64,000 bases of DNA, taken from positions 496,001-560,000 of the forward strand of contig NZ_MSRC01000007.1 of NCBI RefSeq assembly GCF_010093085.1. The letters run 5' to 3'. Position 1 is the first letter of the stretch, and each line of letters opens with the position of its first letter. Both the position numbers and the translations under genes were made by a program. This DNA is from Bacillus sp. SKDU12 (GTDB taxonomy: Bacteria > Bacillota > Bacilli > Bacillales > Bacillaceae). Below the pieces are notes generated by a model. That model did not search any database, was not told the DNA's origin, and saw only the letters and a list, made by a program, of their open reading frames with translations. Positions 42,132-52,478 of the stretch are shown here, one piece after another.

Positions 42132-42746
42132 ATGCGATACGTACAGATAACAGAACATGCATTTAAGGAAAAAATCCAACTGTGTTTAGAACAAATACTA
42201 GATGATTCATCGCTGATTTTGAAAACACTTCATGAAAAAGACCAGTGCCTTCTTTGTGAATTAGATGAATTGGGGCGCCTTTTTCAGGACATGCAGGGCA
42301 TCGCATCCTCCTTTTATTTGCAATCATACATTGAGCAATTTACGCCCGCATTTATCGAGCTGGCCAAGGCGATTAAAGCTCTATCAGAACATAAGCATGG
42401 CGCTTTAATTGTGATTGAAAGATCGGAACCGGTTGAACATTTTATTCAAAAAGGGACATTTCTCCATGCGGAGATCAGCGCTTCATTAATTGAGAGTATC
42501 TTTTTTCCCGGAAATCCTCTTCATGACGGCGCGTTATTGGTGAAGGAAAATAAACTCGTCTCGGCAGCGAATGTCCTCCCGCTGACTACAAAGGAAGTGG
42601 ATGTCCATTTGGGAACCCGGCATCGCGCAGCTCTCGGTATGTCGGGATATACAGATGCACTTGTGCTCGTTGTGTCGGAGGAGACAGGAAAGATGTCATT
42701 TGCAAAAGACGGCGTATTATATCCGGTGATTTCGCCGAGAACGTAA
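42132..42746 (+). CDS. cdaS: Sporulation-specific diadenylate cyclase CdaS
   Basis: A 204-residue cytosolic diadenylate cyclase making c-di-AMP from two ATP. The catalytic DAC domain starts ~75 with the motifs HDGALLV (DGA) and GTRHRAALGMS (RHR). The N-terminal ~65 residues form the two helices that inhibit hexameric CdaS. No membrane span, unlike CdaA. CdaS acts in the forespore (sigma-G). AAAAGGAG precedes the ATG. No clear terminator follows. Confidence 0.93.
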   Translation: MRYVQITEHAFKEKIQLCLEQILDDSSLILKTLHEKDQCLLCELDELGRLFQDMQGIASSFYLQSYIEQFTPAFIELAKAIKALSEHKHGALIVIERSEPVEHFIQKGTFLHAEISASLIESIFFPGNPLHDGALLVKENKLVSAANVLPLTTKEVDVHLGTRHRAALGMSGYTDALVLVVSEETGKMSFAKDGVLYPVISPRT

Positions 42747-42896
42747 AAATAAATAAAAGGACATAATGAATAAACCTATCATGAGACAGATTGACTAAAT
42801 GTAGCGTTTTTTTAAGCCTTCACGTTCAGTTGAATGTTTTTGTCTTCCAAGAAAAGAAAATATAAACTAGTAAAAAAGTTATATTGAATAAATATT

Positions 42897-42922
42897 AATA
42901 AGGTGAAACTCTTTACCTTATT
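42897..42922. repeat. Hairpin upstream of yojK
   Basis: AATAAGGTgAAA and TTTACCTTATT form an 11-bp stem with one bulged G and loop CTC, followed by TTGT. It lies 60 bp before yojK in a 235-bp spacer and may be a weak terminator for cdaS or a leader element. Confidence 0.45.
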
Positions 42923-42981
42923 TTGTATTTGTAGTACCTTTTAAAATATTACGTACATTTTAAAAGAAAGGGTGCTGCCGC

Positions 42982-44199
42982 ATGGCTAATGTATTAATGA
43001 TCGGTTTCCCTGGTGAAGGGCATATTAATCCGTCTATCGGTGTAATGAAGGAGCTAAAATCACGCGGGGAACAGATTACTTACTACGCAGTGAAGGAATA
43101 CAAAGAAAAAATTGCCGCTCTTGGTGTCGAGTTTCGCGAGTATGATGATTTCCGGGGAGATTACTTCGGAAAAAACGCAACCGGAGATGAAGAAAGAGAT
43201 TTCACTGAAATGATCTGCGTCTTTTTGAAAGGCTGTCAAGATATCGCGGCTCATATTTATGATGAAGTCAAACATGAATCGTATGATTATGTCATATATG
43301 ATCACCATCTTCTGGCTGGAAAAATGATTGCCAATCTGCTGAAGCTCCCGCGGTTCTCATTGTGTACAACCTTTGCCATGAATGAGAAATTCCTCAAGGA
43401 AATGATGGGCGATTACGTGAAAGGATCGATTGAAGATTCGCCTCATTATAAATCTTACCAGCAGCTTACAAAAACGTTACATGCTGATTTTCAAACAGAG
43501 ATCAAGAAGCCTTTTGACGTCTTTTCTTCAGATGGGGACTTGACGATCGTCTTCACCTCAAGAGAATTTCAGCCAATGGCTGAGCAATTTGGCGATCGGT
43601 ATGTTTTTGTCGGCCCTTCCATTGCAGAAAGAGTCGAAAACAATGACTTTCCATTTGATCAAATAGACAATGAAAATGTGCTGTTTATTTCGATGGGAAC
43701 TATTTTTAACAATCAAAAGCGGTTTTTTAATCAATGTCTCGAGGTGTGTAAAGATTTTGACGGTAAGGTTGTGCTTTCCATTGGAAAACATATTAAAACA
43801 GATGAGCTGAATGATATTCCAGAGAATTTCATTGTACGCCCATATGTTCCTCAGCTTGAGATCCTGAAAAGAGCCCGTTTATTTGTGACCCATGGAGGAA
43901 TGAACAGCACAAGTGAAGGCTTGTATTTTGAAACCCCGCTCGTTGTCATTCCGATGGGAGCTGACCAATTTGTCGTAGGACGCCAAGTGGAAAAAATCGG
44001 CGCAGGAAAAGTGCTGAAAAAAGAACAATTATCTGAGAGTCTTCTAAAGGAAACAATTCAAGAAGTGTTGAACAATCCTGTGTATACTGAAAAGGCGGAA
44101 GACATCGGACAATCCCTGAAAGCAGCGGGCGGCTCTAAAAAAGCTGCTGACAGCATTCTTGAAGTTGTGAAACACAAAACACAATCAGCAGATGCATAA
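42982..44199 (+). CDS. yojK: UDP-glycosyltransferase YojK (GT1, macrolide-type)
   Basis: A 405-residue GT-B glycosyltransferase. The N-terminus MANVLMIGFPGEGHINPSIG binds acceptor; the C-terminal UDP-sugar motif is FVTHGGMNSTSEGLYFETPLVVIPMGADQ (read in parts), the GT1 signature. Relatives YjiC and YojK glucosylate flavonoids and macrolides from UDP-glucose. The native target is unknown. GAAAGGGTG precedes the ATG; a terminator follows. Confidence 0.92.
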   Translation: MANVLMIGFPGEGHINPSIGVMKELKSRGEQITYYAVKEYKEKIAALGVEFREYDDFRGDYFGKNATGDEERDFTEMICVFLKGCQDIAAHIYDEVKHESYDYVIYDHHLLAGKMIANLLKLPRFSLCTTFAMNEKFLKEMMGDYVKGSIEDSPHYKSYQQLTKTLHADFQTEIKKPFDVFSSDGDLTIVFTSREFQPMAEQFGDRYVFVGPSIAERVENNDFPFDQIDNENVLFISMGTIFNNQKRFFNQCLEVCKDFDGKVVLSIGKHIKTDELNDIPENFIVRPYVPQLEILKRARLFVTHGGMNSTSEGLYFETPLVVIPMGADQFVVGRQVEKIGAGKVLKKEQLSESLLKETIQEVLNNPVYTEKAEDIGQSLKAAGGSKKAADSILEVVKHKTQSADA

Positions 44200-44207
44200 T
44201 ATAGATG

Positions 44208-44236
44208 CCTGTTCTTATCAAAAGAACAGGTTTTTT
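44208..44236 (+). terminator. Terminator after yojK
   Basis: CCTGTTCTT and AAGAACAGG around a 5-base loop, then T6. Confidence 0.87.
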
Positions 44237-44556
44237 GGCTGTTACATCTGAAAACCGAGGAAGGGATTTAACGTACTGATAGAGAATTGATTAGAAAAAC
44301 AAACAAGAAAGGAGGAATTTTTGCTTCGTTTATCATTAAAAATTATTTTGCTCCCGTTTAAATAGTTCCTTAGACTTTCGAAAAATAGATGCAGTTTATA
44401 TACAATGTTAAGTATTTGAAAGGTAAAAGTCGAACAATGCTGAAATTGCTGTTACATGTTTGGAAAGTGTGTAACTTGGTGAAAAAGTGACGATAAAATG
44501 GAAGTATGTTATTTTTGGGAACTTTAATTTTATAAATAGTTTAGGAGGTTAAATGA
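44237..44556. other. Leader region before cwlS with a 14-codon ORF
   Basis: No ordinary gene fits here. A TTG at 44321, six bases after AAAGGAGG, opens a 14-codon frame (MLRLSLKIILLPFK, stop 44363-44365). The rest is AT-rich and must hold the cwlS promoter; a sigma-D or sigma-H site could not be fixed by eye. AGGAGG lies nine bases before the cwlS ATG. Confidence 0.4.
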
Positions 44557-45813
44557 ATGAAAAAGAAAATTGTGGCCGGCTTGGCTATGTCCGCAGTAGT
44601 TGGATCATCGATGGCCGCGGCACCCGCGGAAGCAAAAACGATAAAAATAAAAAGCGGTGACTCTCTTTGGAAACTTTCCCGGCAATATGATACGACAATA
44701 TCAGCGCTGAAATCTGAAAACAAATTGGAATCAACGGTGCTTTATGTCGGGCAAAGTCTTAAGGTTCCTGAGAGCAGCAAAAAAAACACGCCATCCTCAT
44801 CAAGCTCAAGCTCAAGTGAAACCTCAACATACACAGTTGCATATGGTGATTCACTTTGGATGATTGCGAAAAATCATAAAATGAGTGTTTCGGAACTTAA
44901 AAGCTTAAACAGCTTATCCAGTGACCTCATTCGCGCAGGGCAAAAGCTTAAGATAAAAGGGACAACCAATTCAAGCGGCTCAAGCGAATCGAAGAAAAAC
45001 AGCGATTCCAATTCTTCAGGCTCTCCGAAAAGTACATACACGGTTAAGCTTGGTGATTCGCTATGGAAAATTGCAAACAGTTTACATATGACTGTAGCTG
45101 AATTGAAGACCTTAAATGGCTTAACATCAGATACGCTTTACCCTAAACAGGTACTGAAAATAAAAGGGAACAATCCACCTAAGGGCGGAAACAGTGAAAA
45201 CAGCGATTCAAAAAAGTCGTCAAACATCAATTCTTCAAAAACAACTACATACAAAGTAAAAGCAGGCGATTCGCTGTGGAAAATCGCGAATCAGCTTGGA
45301 ATCACTGTGCAAAGCATCCGCGATATAAACAAGCTATCGTCTGATGTCTTGCATATCGGACAAGTTCTAACCATTTCAGGTTCAGGAACAACAAAACCTA
45401 ACCATTCAAATCTGACAAAGCCAAAAGATAACTCAGGATCAAATGTCCAAATAGGCTCGAAGATTGACAGAATGATAGCGGAAGCAAAAAAATATGTCGG
45501 GGTGCCATATCGCTGGGGAGGAAACACGCCAGCAGGTTTTGATTGCAGCGGCTTTATTTATTACCTCATTAATCATGTATCATCGGCATCGAGACTGAGT
45601 ACGGCGGGCTATTGGAATATCATGCAAGAAGTCAGCCAGCCTTCAGTCGGAGACTTTGTCTTCTTTACCACATATAAATCCGGCCCGTCGCACATGGGGA
45701 TTTATCTAGGCGGCGGGAACTTTATTCATGCAAGCTCATCGGGCGTCGATATTTCTAATCTCAGCAATTCGTATTGGAAAGAGCGTTACTTGGGTGCAAA
45801 AAGTTACTTTTAA
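44557..45813 (+). CDS. cwlS: D,L-endopeptidase CwlS (four LysM + NlpC/P60)
   Basis: A 418-residue secreted cell-wall hydrolase. Signal peptide 1-26 ([21 protein letters not shown]), then four LysM repeats at ~27-70, 89-134, 160-205 and 230-275, each with the core GDSLWK/M-IA, joined by Ser/Asn/Lys linkers. The C-terminal NlpC/P60 domain (~303-418) has the catalytic Cys in [10 protein letters not shown] and His in [10 protein letters not shown]. It cleaves the D-Glu-mDAP bond at septa and poles. AGGAGG precedes the ATG. Length matches CwlS (YojL). Confidence 0.95.
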   Translation: MKKKIVAGLAMSAVVGSSMAAAPAEAKTIKIKSGDSLWKLSRQYDTTISALKSENKLESTVLYVGQSLKVPESSKKNTPSSSSSSSSETSTYTVAYGDSLWMIAKNHKMSVSELKSLNSLSSDLIRAGQKLKIKGTTNSSGSSESKKNSDSNSSGSPKSTYTVKLGDSLWKIANSLHMTVAELKTLNGLTSDTLYPKQVLKIKGNNPPKGGNSENSDSKKSSNINSSKTTTYKVKAGDSLWKIANQLGITVQSIRDINKLSSDVLHIGQVLTISGSGTTKPNHSNLTKPKDNSGSNVQIGSKIDRMIAEAKKYVGVPYRWGGNTPAGFDCSGFIYYLINHVSSASRLSTAGYWNIMQEVSQPSVGDFVFFTTYKSGPSHMGIYLGGGNFIHASSSGVDISNLSNSYWKERYLGAKSYF

Positions 45814-45826
45814 ATATGAGTGTGAC

Positions 45827-45852
45827 AAAAAGCCTTTTTATAGGCTTTTTTT
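45827..45852 (+). terminator. Terminator after cwlS
   Basis: AAAAAGCC and GGCTTTTT with a T-rich tail. Confidence 0.75.
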
Positions 45853-45907
45853 GTTTATTTCCAAAAATGATTGACCACACTGTAAGAAAAAACAAGGAGG
45901 AGACAGT

Positions 45908-46495
45908 ATGTACCGTCTCTTGCTGTTGATGATAGCGGCTGCACTGAGCGTTGCGGGATGCGGGCAAAACCCTTCGGATCCTCCTAAGCGGATACCGAAA
46001 AAAAAGGCTGTTGAAACATCAGCGTTTGACCATCACGTTCAGCTGTTCAATCGTGAAGGCAAAGCAGTCGGTTTTATAGAGATTAAAGAATCGGATGATG
46101 AAGGCCTCGATATTCACATTTCTGCAAACAGCCTGCGCCCCGGCGCTTCTCTCGGCTTTCATATTTATGAGAAAGGATCATGTGTCAGGCCGGATTTTGA
46201 ATCAGCGGGAGGCCCCTTTAATCCGCTGAATAAAGAACACGGTTTCAATAATCCGATGGGTCATCATGCCGGAGATCTGCCCAACCTTGAAGTCGGTGCT
46301 GATGGAAAGGTGGATGTCATTATGAATGCGCCGGATACCTCAATGGAAAAAGGAAGTAAACGAAATATCCTTGATGAGGATGGGAGTGCGTTTATTATTC
46401 ATGAACATGAAGACGATTATTTGACAAACCCAAGCGGCAATTCAGGGGCGCGAATCGTCTGCGGAGCTCTTTCCGGCAATAGTGAGAAGCAGTAA
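45908..46495 (+). CDS. yojM: CuZn-SOD-like lipoprotein YojM with lost copper ligands
   Basis: A 195-residue lipoprotein (lipobox SVAGC, Cys18) with the Cu,Zn superoxide dismutase fold. Of the usual copper ligands, GFHIY keeps the first His but has Tyr at the second, and the bridging His is Pro in SAGGPFNP. The zinc-site His (KEHG, GHHAGDL), the Asp and the last His (IIHEHEDDY) and the disulfide-linked Cys remain. Such loss is published for B. subtilis YojM, which binds zinc but not copper normally. Activity without copper is doubtful. Confidence 0.93.
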   Translation: MYRLLLLMIAAALSVAGCGQNPSDPPKRIPKKKAVETSAFDHHVQLFNREGKAVGFIEIKESDDEGLDIHISANSLRPGASLGFHIYEKGSCVRPDFESAGGPFNPLNKEHGFNNPMGHHAGDLPNLEVGADGKVDVIMNAPDTSMEKGSKRNILDEDGSAFIIHEHEDDYLTNPSGNSGARIVCGALSGNSEKQ

Positions 46496-46503
46496 TGGTC
46501 ATC

Positions 46504-46540
46504 CAAGCCCTTTTGTATTGAGCATACAGGGGCTTTTTTA
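46504..46540 (+). terminator. Terminator after yojM
   Basis: AAGCCC/GGGCTT and inner TGTAT/ATACA pair around TGAGC; then T6. Confidence 0.75.
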
Positions 46541-46582
46541 GTATACTCGTTAATGGAATACGAATAGGAAAGGGACCTGTCT

Positions 46583-47473
46583 ATGACAACTCGATTACAG
46601 CACTTAACATTGCCGGAAAAGATACAACAAAAGCTTTTATCATATAAAGACCAGCCGATTTCTCCAGAGTTTCAGTCGCTCATCGGGGCGTCAGGCTATG
46701 AGGCGGATGATGAGGCGATTTTATTCGACGCCATTATCGCACTAGCCATGGGAAAAAACGTTCTGCTGAAAGGGCCTACGGGCTCAGGAAAAACGAAGCT
46801 TGCAGAAACATTGTCCAACTATTTTCATAAACCGATGCACAGTGTCAACTGTTCGGTTGACTTGGACGCTGAAGCACTGGTCGGCTATAAAACGATTGAA
46901 AATCAATCAGGCCAGGCAACAATTGAATTTGTGCCAGGACCAGTCACTAAAGCCATGAAAGAAGGCCATTTTCTTTATATAGATGAAATCAATATGGCAA
47001 AACCAGAAACACTGCCCATTTTAAATGGTGTATTAGATTACAGAAAAATGATGACGAATCCGTTTACAGGAGAGGTCATTCGAGCTAAAGGCGGATTTGG
47101 AGTTATTGCGGCCATCAATGAAGGCTATGTGGGAACCGTTCCGCTGAATGAAGCATTGAAAAACCGTTTTGTCATCATTGATGTGCCATATATCAAAGGT
47201 GAACTGCTGAAACAAGTGCTTATGTCTCAGTCCTCCCTGCAAGACGAGACAATGATTGACCGGTTTATCATGCTTTCCTCTGACTTGATCGTTCAAGCCA
47301 ATAACGGCCAGGTGTCTGAAGAAGCGGCATCCATCAGAGCGTTAATTGATACATGTGATTTAGCCGCTTATATTCCGCCGCGTCGTGCCATTGAGCGGGG
47401 GATTGTAGAGAAGCTTGATGATGATCGAGAAAAGGCAGCAGTCCGAAATATCGCAGAAACTCTGTTTGAATGA
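46583..47473 (+). CDS. yojN: MoxR/NorQ-type AAA+ ATPase YojN
   Basis: A 296-residue MoxR-family ATPase. Walker [10 protein letters not shown] at ~63-71, Walker [10 protein letters not shown], sensor 1 IAAINEGY and the C-terminal PPRRAIERG lid. The closest named class is NirQ/NorQ/CbbQ, which works with a VWA partner to activate a metalloenzyme. Its partner yojO starts 10 bp later. GAAAGGGACC precedes the ATG. Confidence 0.9.
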   Translation: MTTRLQHLTLPEKIQQKLLSYKDQPISPEFQSLIGASGYEADDEAILFDAIIALAMGKNVLLKGPTGSGKTKLAETLSNYFHKPMHSVNCSVDLDAEALVGYKTIENQSGQATIEFVPGPVTKAMKEGHFLYIDEINMAKPETLPILNGVLDYRKMMTNPFTGEVIRAKGGFGVIAAINEGYVGTVPLNEALKNRFVIIDVPYIKGELLKQVLMSQSSLQDETMIDRFIMLSSDLIVQANNGQVSEEAASIRALIDTCDLAAYIPPRRAIERGIVEKLDDDREKAAVRNIAETLFE

Positions 47474-47483
47474 GGGAGCTGCG

Positions 47484-49400
47484 ATGAAATTTATTAAATT
47501 TAACGACAGCACAATTGATTCGTTTCTATTTATGATGCTGACTGATTTAGCCAAAACACTTACCAAGAGTGAAGCGGTAGAAGTGGAGTATGGCGTTCAG
47601 TCCTATTACAACCCGTTTGAAAAAAAAATCTATATGAGCCACTTTTGGAAAGACAGGGCAGCTGAGGATATGGAAGCGGGCCTGAAAAGCGACGTCTACC
47701 TGCGTTCGGTAGGAACGAGATACAGTTCACTGCATGAGTTTGCGAACTTTTTGGATGATATTCATCGAAGTCTTAAGTTCAAAAGCTTTGCCAAGCAGCT
47801 GTTTATGCTGCTAGAGGACATCAGAATTGAAGAATGCATCAAACGCGAACGCCCTGGTACGAAACAAGTCTTTGCCAAAAGAAAAAACATGTACAGAAAG
47901 CACTTCTCCACCCAGCTGACTTTAAATTTGGAACGAAGCATTTTTACGGATGCACTCTTTTGCGCGATCTATATGAAGCTTACGACCGAGTCACCGCTTG
48001 AATCTCTTCCGTCTATGCGTGAGGACATCAATCTGATGCGCCCATTTATAGAGCAGCAGCTCCTGCGCGTGTATGAAGCAAATTCGACTTCCCAGGTTCT
48101 GAGTTTGGTTGAAGATCTCATGGACGGACTTGAAGAGATACTCGATAAAGATATGCTGAACACGTACTTCTTTTTGCCTGAGCTTGATTACGCAAAAGCA
48201 GCAGAAAATCCGTTATTTGAAGAAGAGAAAAAAGCGCCGAAACTGAGTGATGATATCACACTTCCGAAAAAGTCAGATGGTAATGAAGATATTCATGAGG
48301 AAGAAATGCCGACGTGGCACAGGGAAACAGAAGCACCAGCTAAAAGCTTCCTTCAATTTGATATCGAACACGGCGCGAAATCAGACATAGGAAAAGACGC
48401 TTCAAGAGAAGGAGACGATGGTGATCAAGCCCTTGGCTCTGTCCAAGGATCAGCCAGGCAAACAAAACGGAAAGATTATTCCAAGCTGGAAACGCTGGAG
48501 TCCCAGAAAGATCAGCCAAACGGGGCGGGTATGGCGGACGGAAAAGAAAATAAATACGCCTTTCCGATTTACAAAGAACCGCAGCCGGCAGCAAGTGAAG
48601 AAGAACTTACGTATAAAAAGCAGGCAAAAACGATTGAATCATATCAAAAGCGTTTAAAACAAATGATTCAAAAAACGCTGGAGCATAAAAAAACATCGCC
48701 AAGAACAGATTTGCATGCCGGGCGGCTGAACAATAAACTGCTCCGTTATTTCACTGAGCGGAATCCGCGGCTGTTCTACAAAAAGCAGGAGCCGTCTTCC
48801 GAAATTGACGCGGTTTTCACTTTGCTGGTCGACTGTTCAGCCAGCATGTTTGACAAAATGGACGAAACAAAGCGGGGAATCGTACTTTTTCACGAAGCGC
48901 TGAAATCGGTAGCGGTCCCGCATCAGATTGTCGGCTTTTGGGAAGATACAAACGATGCGACGGAAACAAGCCAGCCTAACTATTTTAATACAGTTATTCC
49001 TTTCCAATCATCATTAAGACAGGAATCGGGACCGGCGATTTTGCAGCTTGAGCCTGAGGAAGATAATCGTGATGGCTATGCAATCCGGCAGATGACGAAA
49101 AAAATGCTGCAGCGCAGCGAATCACAAAAGTTTTTAATCGTCTTCTCGGATGGCGAGCCGGCGGCGTTTGGCTATGAACAAAACGGAATAATCGATACAA
49201 GTGAAGCGGTTATTGAAGCTCGTAAGAGAGGAATAGAAGTAATAAATGTTTTTCTCTCCAACTCAGAAATAGAAGAATCGCAAATGAAGACCATTCAGGA
49301 CATGTACGGGAAATTCAGTATATTTGTTCCGGATGTTGATCAGCTCCCGGATGTTCTGTATCCGCTGCTCAAAAAACTGCTCCATAAAAGCATAGGGTAA
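47484..49400 (+). CDS. yojO: NorD/CobT-like VWA protein YojO
   Basis: A 638-residue protein with a helical N-terminal half, an acidic low-complexity middle (~260-350), and a C-terminal von Willebrand A domain (~445-638) with an intact MIDAS motif LLVDCSASMF. It resembles NorD/CbbO/CobT partners of MoxR ATPases. The start is ATG 47484 after GAGGGAGC; the upstream ATG at 47415 lies inside yojN. No nitric-oxide reductase is nearby. Confidence 0.9.
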   Translation: MKFIKFNDSTIDSFLFMMLTDLAKTLTKSEAVEVEYGVQSYYNPFEKKIYMSHFWKDRAAEDMEAGLKSDVYLRSVGTRYSSLHEFANFLDDIHRSLKFKSFAKQLFMLLEDIRIEECIKRERPGTKQVFAKRKNMYRKHFSTQLTLNLERSIFTDALFCAIYMKLTTESPLESLPSMREDINLMRPFIEQQLLRVYEANSTSQVLSLVEDLMDGLEEILDKDMLNTYFFLPELDYAKAAENPLFEEEKKAPKLSDDITLPKKSDGNEDIHEEEMPTWHRETEAPAKSFLQFDIEHGAKSDIGKDASREGDDGDQALGSVQGSARQTKRKDYSKLETLESQKDQPNGAGMADGKENKYAFPIYKEPQPAASEEELTYKKQAKTIESYQKRLKQMIQKTLEHKKTSPRTDLHAGRLNNKLLRYFTERNPRLFYKKQEPSSEIDAVFTLLVDCSASMFDKMDETKRGIVLFHEALKSVAVPHQIVGFWEDTNDATETSQPNYFNTVIPFQSSLRQESGPAILQLEPEEDNRDGYAIRQMTKKMLQRSESQKFLIVFSDGEPAAFGYEQNGIIDTSEAVIEARKRGIEVINVFLSNSEIEESQMKTIQDMYGKFSIFVPDVDQLPDVLYPLLKKLLHKSIG

Positions 49401-49420
49401 CCCTTTATCCTGTGCTTTTT
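49386..49420 (+). terminator. Terminator overlapping the yojO stop
   Basis: AAAAGCATAGG pairs with CCTGTGCTTTT (one G-T) around 12 bases that include the yojO TAA. Confidence 0.65.
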
Positions 49421-49527
49421 GCTGTTCCTTTTTTCAAATGATTAAATTTTTTGTTTTTTATAAAGATTTTTTACTGTTTTGTGAACAATCAAGGTAGAAT
49501 CAAATTGTAAACAGTGGTAAAATACCA

Positions 49528-49543
49528 TTGGAAGCGTTTTTAT
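49528..49543 (+). promoter_or_regulatory. cre-like site before odhA
   Basis: TTGGAAGCGTTTTTAT matches the CcpA consensus WTGNNARCGNWWWCAW at every defined position but one (C to T). It lies 85 bp upstream of odhA. Carbon repression of odhAB is known; use of this site is inference. Confidence 0.45.
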
Positions 49544-49628
49544 TACATAATTTTGGGCACAGCGTTCGAAAGTTATTTTAAGATAGTGAATCATTCACTT
49601 GATTATCTAAGTTGGGGGTAATATTCAA

Positions 49629-52463
49629 ATGTTTCAAAATAGTATGAAACAACGAATGAATTGGGAAAATTTTTACGGTCCGAACCTCGGCTATGCGCTG
49701 GAGCTTTACGATCAGTATACCCAGGATCCGACCAGCATTGATCCGGATCTGAAGGAAATATTCGATGAGCTAGGTGCTCCGCCAAGCGATATAAAAGAGG
49801 TCTCGGGAACAAAAGAAAAGGGACATGTTACAGCCGATCTGATTCAAAAGATCGCATCCGCAGTCAAACTTGCAGAGGATATCCGAACCTATGGCCATTT
49901 AAACGCTTCCGTCAATCCGCTCAGAAAGGACGGGAAAAAGAGCGAACTCTTTCCATTATCCGATTACGGGCTAACAGAAGAAGAAATAAAAGCAATACCT
50001 GCGTCAGTGATTTGCAAAGACGCTCCTAAAAACATTACGAACGGTTTAGAAGCCATTCAGTATTTACGGAATACGTATAAAAGAACGATCTCGTTTGAAT
50101 TTGATCATGTGCATGATTTCAAAGAGCGTGAGTGGCTGACAAAGATGATTGAATCCGGCGAGCTGTTCCAGAAGAACACTGCCGAAAAGCTGTCGGCTGT
50201 TTTAGAAAGACTGACAGAAGTAGAGGGGTTCGAGCAGTTTTTGCACCGCACATTCGTCGGACAGAAGCGCTTTTCCATTGAAGGATTGGACGCTCTTGTC
50301 CCAGTGCTCGATGATATTATTGCACAATCTGTCAAATCAGGCACAACAAGTGTCAACATCGGAATGGCGCATAGGGGGCGCCTGAATGTTTTGGCACACG
50401 TGCTCGGCAAACCGTATGAAATCATTTTTTCTGAATTTCAGCATGCACCGAACAAAGATCTTGTCCCATCTGAAGGTTCAATCGGAATCAGCTACGGATG
50501 GACAGGGGATGTTAAATATCATCTAGGGGCGAATCGGGAGCTTCAAGACGCTGAGACAAAATCAGCGCGCATTACGTTGGCAAACAATCCGAGCCACTTG
50601 GAATTTATCAATCCGATTGTTGAAGGCAGCACGAGAGCAGCACAGGAAACAAGAACACAAAGCGGATACCCGGTGCAGGATGAAACGAAATCACTTGCCA
50701 TTTTAATTCATGGAGACGCTGCATTCCCCGGGGAAGGAATTGTTGCTGAAACATTGAATTTAAGCTCTTTAATAGGGTATCAAGTAGGCGGTGCGATTCA
50801 CATTATCGCCAATAACATGATCGGGTTCACAACAGAAAGCGCTGAATCAAGATCGACAAAATATGCCAGTGATCTGGCAAAAGGCTATGAAATTCCGATT
50901 GTTCACGTGAATGCGGATGATCCTGAAGCATGTCTCTCAGCTGTTAAGTTTGCAGTTGAATACCGAAAAACATTCAACAAAGACTTTTTGATTGACTTGA
51001 TCGGGTACAGACGTTACGGACATAACGAAATGGATGAGCCGTCCACCACTCAGCCGATGCTGTATGATGCTGTCAGAAAGCATCCGACTGCCAAACAAAT
51101 TTTTGCCGAAAAGCTCGTAAATGATGGCATCATTACCGAGGAAGTTGTCCAAAACATCGAAACAACGGTAACGAAGCGCATTGAAAGTGCTTATCAAAAA
51201 GTGCCTGCTAAAAAGGAACATATCGCCAGTGAAATAGAACTTCCGGAGCCTGTTTCAAACGGTTTCCCAGATGTAGACACATCCATTGATTTTGATGTGC
51301 TTCGCAAATTGAACGGCGAATTGATTAATTGGCCCGAGTCATTTCATGTTTTCGGAAAACTAAAGCGCATTTTAGAAAGACGCGCCAAGGCGTTTGATGA
51401 TGACAGAAAAGTGGAATGGTCTTTGGCAGAATCCCTTGCGTTCGCTTCTATTTTGAAAGACGGAACACCGATTCGTTTAACAGGGCAGGATTCTGAACGC
51501 GGAACGTTCGCTCACAGAAACCTTGTGCTTCATGACAGTGAGACAGGCGAAGAATTTGTGGCGCTTCATCACTTATCTGAGTGTGACACATCTTTTGCGG
51601 TTCATAACAGCCCGCTGTCTGAAGGATCGGTTCTCGGGTTTGAGTACGGCTATAACGTGCATTCACCGGAAACACTTGTCTTGTGGGAAGCGCAGTTCGG
51701 AGATTTTGCTAACGCCGCCCAAGTGTACTTTGACCAATTCATTTCAGCCGGACGCGCCAAATGGGGGCAAAAATCCGGATTAGTGATGCTGCTTCCGCAC
51801 GGATATGAGGGGCAGGGGCCTGAGCACTCAAGCGCAAGAATCGAGCGTTTTCTGCAGCTTGCCGCTGAGAACAACTGGACAGTTGCCAACGTGACAAGCG
51901 CCGCGCAATATTTCCATATTTTAAGAAGACAGGCTAAAATGCTGCTTCGTGAAGAAATCAGGCCGCTCATCATTATGACGCCGAAGAGCCTTCTTCGTAA
52001 TCCGAATACGGTCTCCGAAGTGCAGGAGCTCAGCGAAAGCCGCTTCCAGCCTGTGTACGACCAGTCGGGTCTTTCTCATGACTATGAAAAAGTAACCAGA
52101 CTTGTACTATCCAGCGGTAAAGTGTCTATAGACATCAGCGACTATTTTAATAAATTAGAAGACGGTAAAGAGTGGCTTCACATTGCGAGAATTGAACAGC
52201 TGTATCCATTCCCGGCAAAAGGAGTCAAAGAATTATTTGCAAAACTTCCGAACCTGAAAGAAATCGTATGGGTGCAGGAAGAGCCGCAAAACATGGGGGC
52301 CTGGAGTTATATCAGCCCGTATTTGACAGAAATTGCACCACAGGGAGTAAGCGTTCAATATATTGGACGAAGAAGACGATCCAGCCCTGCGGAAGGAGAT
52401 CCAACGGTCCATAAAAAAGAACAGAAACGTATTGTATCTGATAGCTTGACTCGCAAAAACTAA
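49629..52463 (+). CDS. odhA: 2-oxoglutarate dehydrogenase E1 component
   Basis: A 944-residue thiamine-diphosphate dehydrogenase, E1 of the 2-oxoglutarate complex in the TCA cycle. The N-terminus has [16 protein letters not shown], the ThDP core has [45 protein letters not shown] and the [12 protein letters not shown] block, and the transketolase-like C-terminus ends with [16 protein letters not shown]. Full length. odhB follows 15 bp later. TTGGGGGT precedes the ATG. Confidence 0.97.
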   Translation: MFQNSMKQRMNWENFYGPNLGYALELYDQYTQDPTSIDPDLKEIFDELGAPPSDIKEVSGTKEKGHVTADLIQKIASAVKLAEDIRTYGHLNASVNPLRKDGKKSELFPLSDYGLTEEEIKAIPASVICKDAPKNITNGLEAIQYLRNTYKRTISFEFDHVHDFKEREWLTKMIESGELFQKNTAEKLSAVLERLTEVEGFEQFLHRTFVGQKRFSIEGLDALVPVLDDIIAQSVKSGTTSVNIGMAHRGRLNVLAHVLGKPYEIIFSEFQHAPNKDLVPSEGSIGISYGWTGDVKYHLGANRELQDAETKSARITLANNPSHLEFINPIVEGSTRAAQETRTQSGYPVQDETKSLAILIHGDAAFPGEGIVAETLNLSSLIGYQVGGAIHIIANNMIGFTTESAESRSTKYASDLAKGYEIPIVHVNADDPEACLSAVKFAVEYRKTFNKDFLIDLIGYRRYGHNEMDEPSTTQPMLYDAVRKHPTAKQIFAEKLVNDGIITEEVVQNIETTVTKRIESAYQKVPAKKEHIASEIELPEPVSNGFPDVDTSIDFDVLRKLNGELINWPESFHVFGKLKRILERRAKAFDDDRKVEWSLAESLAFASILKDGTPIRLTGQDSERGTFAHRNLVLHDSETGEEFVALHHLSECDTSFAVHNSPLSEGSVLGFEYGYNVHSPETLVLWEAQFGDFANAAQVYFDQFISAGRAKWGQKSGLVMLLPHGYEGQGPEHSSARIERFLQLAAENNWTVANVTSAAQYFHILRRQAKMLLREEIRPLIIMTPKSLLRNPNTVSEVQELSESRFQPVYDQSGLSHDYEKVTRLVLSSGKVSIDISDYFNKLEDGKEWLHIARIEQLYPFPAKGVKELFAKLPNLKEIVWVQEEPQNMGAWSYISPYLTEIAPQGVSVQYIGRRRRSSPAEGDPTVHKKEQKRIVSDSLTRKN

Positions 52464-52478
52464 GGGGGAAATGAAAAA

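Noticed and set aside
44557-45400. Repeat array (possible CRISPR or minisatellite) in cwlS
   Set aside because: The repetition is four diverged LysM domains and Ser-rich linkers in one open frame, not DNA repeats with spacers.
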